Shown here piece after piece: positions 1 to 6,204 of a DNA stretch of 6,313 nt. Origin of the DNA: Thermoplasmata archaeon (GTDB taxonomy: Archaea; Thermoplasmatota; Thermoplasmata; Thermoplasmatales; Thermoplasmataceae). Within the stretch, counting starts at the first letter, position 1. Each line of letters opens with the position of its first letter. Under the pieces are notes generated by a model, which saw nothing but the letters and a program-made list of their open reading frames with translations, was not told the DNA's origin and made no database searches. Made by a program: the position numbers and the translations under genes. Location of the stretch: positions 1 to 6,313 of the forward strand of contig JAJYYD010000114.1 in NCBI GenBank assembly GCA_021801305.1, written 5' to 3'.

Positions 1-2
1 GA

Positions 3-440
3 ATTGCACTCTACTTTTCAAATACAAGCTCCACACTTGATTTGACCGTTTCACCTGCATCACCCTACGTTATTTCACAGAAGAATGTTTCCTCAGGCAC
101 TGAATTGCAATATACAGTGACCCTGAACAGCGACCAGAATATTTCTGTCTATGTGCTTTCGCCAGAAGGAGTTGACTTTGGCCTTAAGACACTTAACACC
201 TCTTCCACAGTATCAGGCATAGTTGTATCCAACTCATCAGGAAACTGGTCCCTGGTAATTTTTAATCATGGAAGCGGAAAAGCGACAGTTTCTGCAACTT
301 TTTCAGATCTGACTTTCAGTATGCTCTTCCTTATTGTATTTGGCATCGTGCTGATCCCTTCAGGGCTGGTAATAATTTATATATACTTTTATTCCAGAAA
401 AGTTGAAAAAAGAAGAGAAAAGTTTAGAAATTTAAACTGA
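3..440 (+). CDS. C-terminal part of a membrane-anchored, probably glycosylated surface protein (5' partial)
   Basis: The frame is open to the left edge, so the start lies outside the window; the internal TTG at 42 is not a convincing start because at least 13 in-frame codons precede it. The visible 145 residues fall into three parts. Residues 1-100 are rich in Ser, Thr, Val and Asn with alternating hydrophobic residues, as in an extracellular beta-sandwich. Residues about 105-130 form one strongly hydrophobic transmembrane helix. The last 15 residues are a basic tail (RKVEKRREKFRN), which by the positive-inside rule is cytoplasmic. Six N-X-S/T sequons (N7, N28, N46, N65, N77, N81) all lie on the predicted outer side, consistent with archaeal N-glycosylation. 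No catalytic motif, lipobox or PGF-CTERM-type sorting signal is visible. I do not recognise the family. The gene converges on glnA with a 4-base gap. The frame is secure; the function beyond a type I membrane-anchored ectodomain is unknown. Confidence 0.75.
   Translation: MALYFSNTSSTLDLTVSPASPYVISQKNVSSGTELQYTVTLNSDQNISVYVLSPEGVDFGLKTLNTSSTVSGIVVSNSSGNWSLVIFNHGSGKATVSATFSDLTFSMLFLIVFGIVLIPSGLVIIYIYFYSRKVEKRREKFRNLN
403..437 (-). terminator. Candidate glnA terminator inside the 3' end of the convergent gene
   Basis: Read on the minus strand just after the glnA stop, GTTTA (437-433) and TAAAC (426-422) can form a 5-bp stem with a 6-base loop. A pyrimidine tract follows directly (TTTTCTCTTCTTTTTTC, 421-405). 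A T-rich tract alone can terminate archaeal transcription, and the hairpin is weak because it is all A/T except one pair. The same bases encode the basic tail of the left-hand membrane protein, so purine-rich Lys/Arg/Glu codons could explain the tract without any terminator role. Confidence 0.45.
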
Positions 441-444
441 AAAA

Positions 445-1779
445 TCAGAGAATGGGAAGATACCTGTCTATTTCCCATTTTGTTACATATGATCTGAAAG
501 CATCCCATTCCTTCTGTTTCACAGTGATGAAGTTCTCGAATATATGCTCACCAAGGATTTCTTTCATGAGTTTGCTGTTTCTGAAGTGGTGGAGTGCCTC
601 CCCCAGGCTCTCTGGCATCGACATTATACCGGATTCTTCTCTTTCCTGTGCTGTCATATGGAATATATCCTTTTCCACTGGTTCGGGTGCCTCCAGCTTA
701 TGGGTCACGCCTTCAAGTCCCATTCCAAGAATTACCGCAAACTGGAGGTATGGGTTTCCAGCCGAATCCGAGCACCTGAGCTCCATCCTCTTTCTCATGC
801 CCTCTCCTGCTGGCACCCTTATGAGTGCTGATCTGTTCTTGTTTGCCCATGAGATATAAACCGGGGCCTCGTATCCTGGAATGAGACGCTTGTATGAGTT
901 CACCCAGGAAGCAAGTATTGCAGAACCCTGGTTTATATTTTTCAGGACTCCCGCCATGTAATGCATACCCAGTTCGCTTATTCCGTATTTTGCCTTCTTT
1001 TCGTAGAACAGGTTCTCCTTTTCACCTGGGGACATTATGCTCTGGTGGACGTGCATTCCAGACCCGTTTACACCATTAACTGGTTTTGGCATGAATGTTG
1101 CATAAAGGCCATGGTTCTGGGCTGCATTCTTGATGATATTTTTCAGCATTGCGACCCTGTCCGCCATAACAAGTGCCTGTGCATATCTGAGATCGATTTC
1201 ATGCTGACCATAAGCAACCTCATGATGGGCTGCCTCCGGATGGTATCCCAGGTCATACAGTGTTTTCAGGATATCCTGCCTTATTTCACTGGCGGTGTCA
1301 AGTGGGGTGTTATCAAAATATCCACCATAGTCGCTTGGTGTATTCGTCGGGTTTCCATTGCTGTCCCTCTTGAATATGAAAAACTCGAATTCAGGGCCTA
1401 CAAAGAAGTCCATCCCATTCTTATGGAGTTTTTCGAGCTGCTTCTCAAGGACATACCTGGGGTCTCCCGGGAATCTTTCGCCGTCCGGTGTATGAATCTG
1501 GCAGATAAACCTGGCAGTCCTGTAATTCTTGCCTTTCTCAGGAAGCACAGTATAACTTGAAAGATCCGGAACTGCCCTCATATCAGATTCTTCTATCTGG
1601 GCGTACCCTGCAACGGAGCTCCCATCGAATACAACGCCCTCTTCAAGTGCACTCTCAAACCTGTTTTTTGGAACTGTCAAAGTTTTGACAAAACCCACTA
1701 TATCTGTGAACTGAAGTTGCAAAAAATCAACATTATCCTTCTCCAGCTTAGTGAGGTATTGCTTAACGTCCTCTTGCAT
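445..1779 (-). CDS. glnA: Glutamine synthetase, type I (GSI-alpha-like)
   Basis: Cytoplasmic enzyme that makes glutamine from glutamate, ammonium and ATP, normally a dodecamer. The 444 residues match the usual GSI-alpha length. An N-terminal beta-grasp domain (about 15-97, with LQFTDIVG and FDGSS) precedes the catalytic domain (about 104-444). Visible active-site residues are E130 and E132 (GPEFEF), E187 and E194 (HHEVAYGQHE), H243 (NGSGMH), R298 (NSYKRL), the flap E304 (PGYEAP), R316 and R321 (NRSALIR), and E333/R335 (MELR). At the position of the adenylylated tyrosine of GSI-beta enzymes there is F373 (KDIFHM), so adenylylation control is not expected. Gln61 lies where Bacillus subtilis GlnA has Arg62, a residue tied to feedback inhibition. 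The ATG is the first in frame after a TGA four codons upstream and sits about 26 bases from a TATA-like box, suggesting a leaderless mRNA. The gene converges on the left-hand membrane-protein gene and diverges from the small ORF at 2037. Nothing looks broken. Confidence 0.97.
   Translation of the reverse strand: MQEDVKQYLTKLEKDNVDFLQLQFTDIVGFVKTLTVPKNRFESALEEGVVFDGSSVAGYAQIEESDMRAVPDLSSYTVLPEKGKNYRTARFICQIHTPDGERFPGDPRYVLEKQLEKLHKNGMDFFVGPEFEFFIFKRDSNGNPTNTPSDYGGYFDNTPLDTASEIRQDILKTLYDLGYHPEAAHHEVAYGQHEIDLRYAQALVMADRVAMLKNIIKNAAQNHGLYATFMPKPVNGVNGSGMHVHQSIMSPGEKENLFYEKKAKYGISELGMHYMAGVLKNINQGSAILASWVNSYKRLIPGYEAPVYISWANKNRSALIRVPAGEGMRKRMELRCSDSAGNPYLQFAVILGMGLEGVTHKLEAPEPVEKDIFHMTAQEREESGIMSMPESLGEALHHFRNSKLMKEILGEHIFENFITVKQKEWDAFRSYVTKWEIDRYLPIL
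451..484 (+). terminator. Candidate terminator of the membrane-protein gene, inside the glnA 3' end
   Basis: AATGGGAA (451-458) and TTCCCATT (472-479) are perfect 8-base inverted repeats around a 13-base loop, and the right arm runs into TTTTGTT (478-484). It begins 10 bases after the stop codon of the plus-strand gene, a good position for an intrinsic-type terminator. It also lies antisense to the last glnA codons (the Trp-Glu and Leu-Pro-Ile codons), so protein coding constrains the sequence and the symmetry may be partly chance. Confidence 0.45.
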
Positions 1780-1799
1780 GTTAAGTGATCATCAGCCCA

Positions 1800-1809
1800 T
1801 ATTAAATAA
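1800..1809 (-). promoter_or_regulatory. TATA-like box of glnA
   Basis: On the minus strand this reads TTATTTAATA, with an A-rich stretch upstream (ACTAAAG) that could serve as a BRE. Its centre lies about 26 bases from the A of the glnA ATG. With the usual archaeal TATA-to-start distance, transcription would begin at or next to the start codon, giving a leaderless message. No clear Shine-Dalgarno sequence lies before the ATG, which fits. Confidence 0.6.
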
Positions 1810-1995
1810 CTTTAGTATCCTTTTTACGACTATTTGTCACTGTACTGGAACTTGATTCATTACGGACAGAATATAGCCCCCATAGATTGCTTCATCAAAG
1901 TAATTAGATTAATATTTTGCGAAGTTTTTATTAAATTTATGTATGTGAACCTGTACACGATTGTTTCTATGAGAAAGAATGGTTGTCAATGTTAA

Positions 1996-2006
1996 TTTAA
2001 ATATAT
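1996..2006 (+). promoter_or_regulatory. TATA-like box ahead of the small ORF
   Basis: TTTAAATATAT is centred about 36 bases before the ATG at 2037. Transcription would begin near 2026-2028, leaving a leader of roughly 10 bases. This is tight for the GAGGT at 2025-2029, so the real start may lie slightly upstream, or the earlier box at 1927-1940 may be used instead. Confidence 0.4.
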
Positions 2007-2024
2007 CATTGAAGGTGAGGGACA

Positions 2025-2029
2025 GAGGT
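2025..2029 (+). promoter_or_regulatory. Shine-Dalgarno sequence of the small ORF
   Basis: GAGGT matches the core of the archaeal Shine-Dalgarno sequence (GGAGGTGAT) and is separated from the ATG at 2037 by 7 bases, close to the ideal spacing. A second match, GGTGA at 2014-2018, lies further upstream. This site is the main reason for treating the 31-codon frame as a possible gene. Confidence 0.5.
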
Positions 2030-2036
2030 AAAAAAA

Positions 2037-2132
2037 ATGAATGGAAAGCTTAAACTGGATCTAAAATTGCTTGAACTCCCAAAGAGGAAAATATATCTGT
2101 CGGTTGGCGGCGGATCTTACTGCGTAGATTAA
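2037..2132 (+). CDS. Candidate small protein of 31 residues, function unknown
   Basis: The frame runs from ATG at 2037 to TAA at 2130-2132, with an in-frame TGA at 2016-2018 upstream, so it is not the tail of a longer ORF. The product has an alternating charged/hydrophobic N-terminal half (KLKLDLKLLEL), a basic turn (PKRK), and a C-terminal part with three consecutive glycines, one cysteine and an acidic end (GGGSYCVD). It has no signal peptide or membrane helix. A TATA-like box and a well-spaced GAGGT precede it. It is divergent from glnA and ends 13 bases before the stop of the convergent TPR gene. I do not recognise the family. It could be a small regulatory protein, a modified-peptide precursor (a glycine-rich tail with a cysteine), a gene remnant or a chance ORF; length alone cannot settle this. 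Confidence 0.4.
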   Translation: MNGKLKLDLKLLELPKRKIYLSVGGGSYCVD

Positions 2133-2151
2133 ACATTTTAATATTTTAAAC
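2129..2151. terminator. AT-rich shared 3' junction of the small ORF and TPR gene
   Basis: Almost all of this stretch is A or T. It contains T-rich runs on the plus strand (ATTTTAATATTTT) and TTAAAC repeated directly at 2129-2134 and 2146-2151. Such runs can end archaeal transcripts, and only 13 bases separate the two convergent stop codons. There is no strong hairpin, so this is a weak call based on composition and position. Confidence 0.25.
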
Positions 2152-3447
2152 ACTTTCTTCCAATATTGTTTTGAACAATTCTTCTTTATTGTTTTGCTTG
2201 CATTTGTTCTGGAATTCCTCGATTTTTGATAGTATTTCCTTTTCTGGATAACCATAAAGCTTCATGGTTCTTATCACAGAGATATAACCATCAATTATTG
2301 GCCTGAAAACCTTAACTGAGAAATTCTTTTCCATTTTTCTGATTTCCTCATCGGCCGATTTTCGGTTTTTGGTTGCTATGAAGTATGTGGACATGACAAC
2401 ATGGCATTGTGCCACGCCGTTCATATCAAAATTCTTCCTGAAGAATTCGTAAGCTTCAGTGATATAATCGTAAGAATCACCAAACCTCTTTGTATCTATG
2501 TATATTTTTGCTATATTGAGACCTGAAAGGTGAATCATTCGTTCATTTCCCATCTCCCTTGCCAGTTCATGGGCTTCCACAACACTGTCTATTGCCTCGT
2601 TTGGCTTTCCCATTGAGAGAAGAACCGCACTCTGGTTGAGATAACAGAATTCCAGGTGATGTTTATCGCCTATGGACTCAAAGAATTCTATGGCCTCCTG
2701 ATTCATCTGGAAGAATTCTTCCAGCTTACCCAATGATGCGTAGGTATATGCTTCATTCATTTTAACCAAATTTAGACCCTTTTTGTCATCTATTTCCATG
2801 AAGAGAAGATTTGCCTTTTCGAAATACTCAAGGGATTTCTCATTGTCGTACCTGTAACCATAAACGGATCCGAGACCAAGCAATGCTCTGGCCTTGGTTT
2901 TTATGTCGTCAACTCTGTCAGAAAAAAGTATGGCTTTCTCAAAATGACTCTGCGCATATCCAAGTTCCAGCTTATACAGATTGATAGAACCATATAAATA
3001 ATGCCCTTTTGCAAGAAGTCTTTCGTCCTTGGATTTCAGGCCAAGTTTTATGGCATTTGATCCAAAGTCAATGGCCCGGGTGTAATTCCCGCTTTTCATG
3101 TAATAATCAGCAAGGTCCTCTGTTTCCTGGCTGCAATCTTCCTCGGCAACTTTTTTTGTTATATACTTACGAATCAGATCTATGAGAGGTTTCTGGTCCT
3201 TTACCAGTTCTTCCTTAAGGCCATCTTCAAAAATACGGAGACCTTTCTCAGTTGGTCTGAGTGATATACGGTCACCTTCGTCAAATGATATGTAGACCCA
3301 GTCAAGGTCTCTCATAAATTGGATGACCTCCAGGGACTTTTCTTCCCCGTAAGTGTTGAAATCGGCACTTTCTAGCTTGGAGTACTCCTCTTCCGGAATT
3401 AAGTGACTTGCCAGTAGCTTTGTCCCGGACGGAGCAGATATGTACAT
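2146..3447 (-). CDS. Tetratricopeptide-repeat protein with winged-helix-like N-terminus
   Basis: A soluble 433-residue protein with no signal peptide or membrane helix. Residues about 10-76 resemble a winged helix: a helix (36-48), a beta-hairpin wing (about 51-64) and a PTEKGLRIFEDG motif like those that close the wing in many archaeal regulators. From about 108 to 372 there are roughly seven TPR-like helix pairs spaced by about 40 residues, beginning near 109, 143, 186, 226, 264, 304 and 344, with typical Gly/Ala/Tyr positions such as YMKSGNYTRAIDF, YRYDNEKSLEYFEKA and LSMGKPNEAIDS. The last 60 residues are helical and charged. TPRs bind proteins or peptides; with the N-terminal domain they suggest a transcriptional or signalling regulator, but no target is visible. 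The ATG at 3447 is chosen because a TATA-like box lies about 28 bases upstream. Its own promoter argues against dependence on the aconitase gene 72 bases upstream. The coding call is firm; the winged helix is tentative. Confidence 0.85.
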   Translation of the reverse strand: MYISAPSGTKLLASHLIPEEEYSKLESADFNTYGEEKSLEVIQFMRDLDWVYISFDEGDRISLRPTEKGLRIFEDGLKEELVKDQKPLIDLIRKYITKKVAEEDCSQETEDLADYYMKSGNYTRAIDFGSNAIKLGLKSKDERLLAKGHYLYGSINLYKLELGYAQSHFEKAILFSDRVDDIKTKARALLGLGSVYGYRYDNEKSLEYFEKANLLFMEIDDKKGLNLVKMNEAYTYASLGKLEEFFQMNQEAIEFFESIGDKHHLEFCYLNQSAVLLSMGKPNEAIDSVVEAHELAREMGNERMIHLSGLNIAKIYIDTKRFGDSYDYITEAYEFFRKNFDMNGVAQCHVVMSTYFIATKNRKSADEEIRKMEKNFSVKVFRPIIDGYISVIRTMKLYGYPEKEILSKIEEFQNKCKQNNKEELFKTILEESV

Positions 3448-3471
3448 TCTGCAGAGAATATGACATGTTGG

Positions 3472-3477
3472 ATATAA
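3472..3477 (-). promoter_or_regulatory. TATA-like box of the TPR gene
   Basis: On the minus strand the core is TTATAT, within AAAAGGTTATATCC, so a purine-rich BRE-like stretch precedes it. Its centre is about 28 bases before the ATG at 3447, which places transcription start at or one base before the start codon. It lies in the 72-base gap after the aconitase gene, so the TPR gene can be transcribed on its own. Confidence 0.55.
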
Positions 3478-3516
3478 CCTTTTCTTGCGTTATTTACTGC
3501 ATGATCAAAATATGTG

Positions 3517-3541
3517 CTCTTAAGATACAAATCTCTTAAGA
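3517..3541 (-). repeat. Repeated CTCTTAAGA able to fold over the aconitase stop codon
   Basis: CTCTTAAGA occurs at 3517-3525 and again at 3533-3541. Because its core TCTTAAGA is self-complementary, the two copies (3518-3525 and 3534-3541) can also pair as an 8-bp stem with an 8-base loop. On the minus strand this hairpin includes the aconitase stop codon (TAA, 3522-3520) and is followed by AT-rich sequence with TATTTTGATC. It may be a weak terminator or an mRNA 3'-end structure; the stem is mostly A/T. Confidence 0.35.
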
Positions 3542-6204
3542 ACGAAATTCAGAATGCCACCACTCAGGAAGTATTCAACCTCAACAGGAGTGTCCAGCCT
3601 TACAGTAAGTGCCGTTTTTGATTTTTTACCTGACCTGTCAGTGAATTCCATTTCGGCTTTACACATAGGCTTGAGAGAGCCTTCAATGTTTATTGTAACC
3701 GGTTTTGTTTCATCCATGTTCAGGGACTTTGCATCGCCTTCATTAAACTGCAGGGGCAATACTCCCATTCCGATGAGATTGCTCCTGTGGATTCTCTCAT
3801 AGCTTTTTGCAACAGCGGCCTTTATGCCGAGAAGCAGTGGACCTTTTGCTGCCCAGTCCCTGGAACTCCCAGTACCGTATTCAACGCCAGCAAACACAAC
3901 CAATGGGACGTTATCTTTCATGTATTGAACCGCCGCATCGTAGACCGTGGTCTCTTTCCCTTCCGGATAGTGCTTTGTAAAGCCTCCTTCTTTTTCAACC
4001 ATAAGGTTCCTGATACGGTTGTTGGCAAACGTGCCTCTCATCATAACTTCATGATTTCCTCTTCTTGATCCGTATGAATTGAAATCCTTAGGCTCAATTC
4101 CGTTTGCGATCAGGTATTTTCCGGCAGGGCTGTCTTTTCCTATTGCACCTGCAGGGGATATGTGATCTGTAGTTACTGAATCACCCATGACAAGAAGGGG
4201 GCGCGCATCCTTAATCTGCTTGACCTCAATTACCTGTTTTGGATTGAACGTATCAAAGAACGGAACGCGTCTTATGTAAGTGCTCTTTGGGTCCCAGTCG
4301 TAGATTTCACCTTTAGGAGCTTCCAGGCTTTCCCATTTCTTGTTGTAAACATCCAGGTTGGAATACTTCTCTACGAACATGTTCCTGTCAAGGCTGCTGT
4401 TTATGACTTCAGAGATTTCATCTTCAGAAGGCCAGACATCCTTCAGGTAGACCTTTTTTCCAGACGCAGTTAAACCCAGAGGTTCATTGCTCAGATCTGT
4501 TGTAATTTTTCCGGCCAGTGCAAATGCCACTACCAGTGGAGGCGACATGAGGTAATTTGCCCTTACATTCCTGTGTATCCTTGCCTCGAAGTTCCTGTTT
4601 CCGGACAAAACTGCAGCGGTATTGAGTTTGTTGTCTATGATGGCTTTTTCAATATTATCATCAAGAGGTCCGCTGTTTCCTATGCAGGTCGTGCAGCCGT
4701 AACCAACGAGGTAAAACCCAAGCTTGTCAAGATATTCCTGAAGTCCAGATTTGTCAAGGTATTCGGTTACTACTCTTGAACCGGGGGCAAGGCTTGTCTT
4801 GACTTTTGGATTGACTTTCAGACCCAGCTCAACCGCCTTCTTTGCAAGGAGACCTGCACCAACCATAACTCTCGGATTGCTTGTATTTGTGCAGCTGGTT
4901 ATTGCCGCAATAACCACGTCTCCATCCATCAGAGTCTCGCTCTTGCCATGGAGGCTTATTTCAGCACTCTTCAGCAGAACCTGCTTCTGCCTGTTTCCAG
5001 TCTCTGTCTGCTGTCCGGATTCCTCCATGAACTTCATGAAGCTGTTTCCTATGTTTTCAAGGTCCACTCTCTGCTGAGGAAGCTTTGGCCCCGAAACACT
5101 TGGCTTTACATTGCTGAGATTAAGGTCTATTACCTCAGAGAATGTTGATGCGGTTTCTGTGCCGAACAGTCCCTGTTCCTTCAGGTACTTTTCAACCAGT
5201 TCTATTTGTTCCTCGCTTCTTCCCGTTATCCTGAGATAATTAAGGGTTTCACTGTCGACCGGGAACAGTGCCATTGTTGCGCCGTATTCTGGGCACATGT
5301 TAGAAAGGGTCGCTCTGTCAGGAAGAGCAAGTGAACCTATTCCGTTTCCGAAGAATTCAACAAATTTCCCCACAACATTATGTTTACGAAGCAACTCGGT
5401 GAGTGTAAGAACAAGATCTGTGGCGGTAACGCCCGGTTTAAGCTTTCCAGTGAGGTTTACTCCTACTACTTCCGGTGTCTTGAATGTTACTGGCTGGCCC
5501 AACATTGCAGCTTCAGCCTCAATTCCACCAACACCCCATCCAACAATTCCAAGGCCGTTGATCATGGTTGTATGTGAATCAGTTCCCACAAGGCTGTCCG
5601 GATAAGCTATATTCTTTCCGCCTTCCTGTTTTGTCATCACCACCTGTCCGAGGTATTCCAGGTTTACCTGGTGTACAATACCCACGGAAGGTGGAACTAT
5701 CCTCATGTTTTTGAATGCTTTCTGGGCCCATTTCAGGAACCTGTATCTCTCAGAATTCCTCTCAAATTCCCTGTCCTGGTTTTCCTGGAATGATTCTTCA
5801 GTTCCAAAGAAGTCGACCTGCACCGAGTGGTCTATTACCAGATCTACCGGAACAAGCGGGTTTATGACTTCGGGGTCCTTTTTCATCTCCTTGACCTTGT
5901 TTCTCATTGCAGCAAGATCAACAACGGCTGGAACGCCCGTGAAATCCTGCATCAGAACTCTTGATACAGTGAATGGTATTTCGCTGTCCGATGGTTTTTT
6001 CGGATTCCAGTTGATAAGATTCTCTATATCCTCCTCACTGACTGTCTTGCCGTCAAAATTTCTGATGAGTGATTCCAGTATAACTCTTATTGAAACTGGA
6101 AGTTTTGATATTTTCTTGTCCTTGTCGATCTCTTTCAGGGAATAGTATGAAAAATCCTTGTCCTTTACCTTCAATTTCCTTAAAACCTGATATTTACTTT
6201 CCAT
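3520..6204 (-). CDS. acnA: Aconitate hydratase (AcnA/IRP1 type)
   Basis: Cytoplasmic [4Fe-4S] enzyme interconverting citrate and isocitrate through cis-aconitate in the citric acid cycle. The 894 residues match the AcnA family (about 890-900). Domains 1-3 (about 60-570) contain QDFTGVPAVVDLAAMR (86-101), NPLVPVDLVIDHSVQVD (115-131), GTDSHTT (207-213) and the cluster ligands C438 (SCTNTSNP), C504 and C507 (GYGCTTCIGNSGP). EARIHRNVRANYL (540-552) supplies substrate-binding arginines. After a linker, the swivelling domain 4 (about 670-890) carries MGDSVTTDHISPAG (673-686), SRRGNHEVMMRGTF (713-726), the catalytic-serine motif GTGSSRDWAAKGP (777-789) and SYERIHRSNLIGMGVLP (801-817). Every expected motif is present and the frame is unbroken. 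The ATG is supported by an in-frame TGA only two codons upstream. It is separated by 72 bases from the TPR gene downstream. Family relatives can bind RNA when they lose the cluster; nothing here shows whether this one does. Methylcitrate dehydratase AcnD is less likely given the full AcnA-like motif set. Confidence 0.96.
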   Translation of the reverse strand: MESKYQVLRKLKVKDKDFSYYSLKEIDKDKKISKLPVSIRVILESLIRNFDGKTVSEEDIENLINWNPKKPSDSEIPFTVSRVLMQDFTGVPAVVDLAAMRNKVKEMKKDPEVINPLVPVDLVIDHSVQVDFFGTEESFQENQDREFERNSERYRFLKWAQKAFKNMRIVPPSVGIVHQVNLEYLGQVVMTKQEGGKNIAYPDSLVGTDSHTTMINGLGIVGWGVGGIEAEAAMLGQPVTFKTPEVVGVNLTGKLKPGVTATDLVLTLTELLRKHNVVGKFVEFFGNGIGSLALPDRATLSNMCPEYGATMALFPVDSETLNYLRITGRSEEQIELVEKYLKEQGLFGTETASTFSEVIDLNLSNVKPSVSGPKLPQQRVDLENIGNSFMKFMEESGQQTETGNRQKQVLLKSAEISLHGKSETLMDGDVVIAAITSCTNTSNPRVMVGAGLLAKKAVELGLKVNPKVKTSLAPGSRVVTEYLDKSGLQEYLDKLGFYLVGYGCTTCIGNSGPLDDNIEKAIIDNKLNTAAVLSGNRNFEARIHRNVRANYLMSPPLVVAFALAGKITTDLSNEPLGLTASGKKVYLKDVWPSEDEISEVINSSLDRNMFVEKYSNLDVYNKKWESLEAPKGEIYDWDPKSTYIRRVPFFDTFNPKQVIEVKQIKDARPLLVMGDSVTTDHISPAGAIGKDSPAGKYLIANGIEPKDFNSYGSRRGNHEVMMRGTFANNRIRNLMVEKEGGFTKHYPEGKETTVYDAAVQYMKDNVPLVVFAGVEYGTGSSRDWAAKGPLLLGIKAAVAKSYERIHRSNLIGMGVLPLQFNEGDAKSLNMDETKPVTINIEGSLKPMCKAEMEFTDRSGKKSKTALTVRLDTPVEVEYFLSGGILNFVLKRFVS

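Larger units (their letters stand above)
1780..2036. promoter_or_regulatory. Divergent intergenic region between glnA and the small ORF
   Basis: This 257-base AT-rich stretch contains no long ORF. Besides the glnA promoter at its left end, it holds two rightward TATA-like boxes, TTTATTAAATTTAT (1927-1940) and TTTAAATATAT (1996-2006). It also holds an imperfect 14-bp palindrome, GTGAACCTGTACAC (1945-1958; five of seven pairs match), just downstream of the first box. An 8-codon ORF at 1969-1995 (MRKNGCQC) has no supporting signal. I see no tRNA, CRISPR or insertion-sequence structure. The region is a plausible site for nitrogen-responsive control, but no known operator was recognised. Confidence 0.4.

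Noticed and set aside
42..44. TTG as the start of the left-hand membrane protein
   Set aside because: The frame stays open upstream to the window edge with residues of similar character, including another sequon, so the true start is almost certainly outside.
961..1560. A 199-codon open frame on the plus strand, opposite glnA
   Set aside because: It lies wholly antisense to a strongly conserved glutamine synthetase, its translation shows no recognisable domain, and no promoter or ribosome-binding site is evident. It is a by-product of glnA codon use.
1847..1860. Partly symmetric TGGAACTTGATTCA upstream of glnA, considered as an NrpR-type site
   Set aside because: The spacing and right half do not fit GGAA-N8-TTCC, and only eight of fourteen positions are symmetric.
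1969..1995. An 8-codon ORF (MRKNGCQC) between glnA and the small ORF, possibly a leader peptide
   Set aside because: No Shine-Dalgarno sequence, no attenuator-like hairpins and no run of regulatory codons accompany it; ORFs of this size are common by chance.
2061..2255. A 64-codon minus-strand frame overlapping the TPR gene end
   Set aside because: It overlaps the end of the TPR gene in another frame and runs antisense to the candidate small ORF. The translation is a Lys/Arg/Asn-rich string with no motif and no start signals.
5705..6145. A 146-codon plus-strand frame opposite aconitase
   Set aside because: It is antisense to conserved aconitase motifs, and its Ser/Phe/Leu-rich translation is typical of reverse-frame reading.
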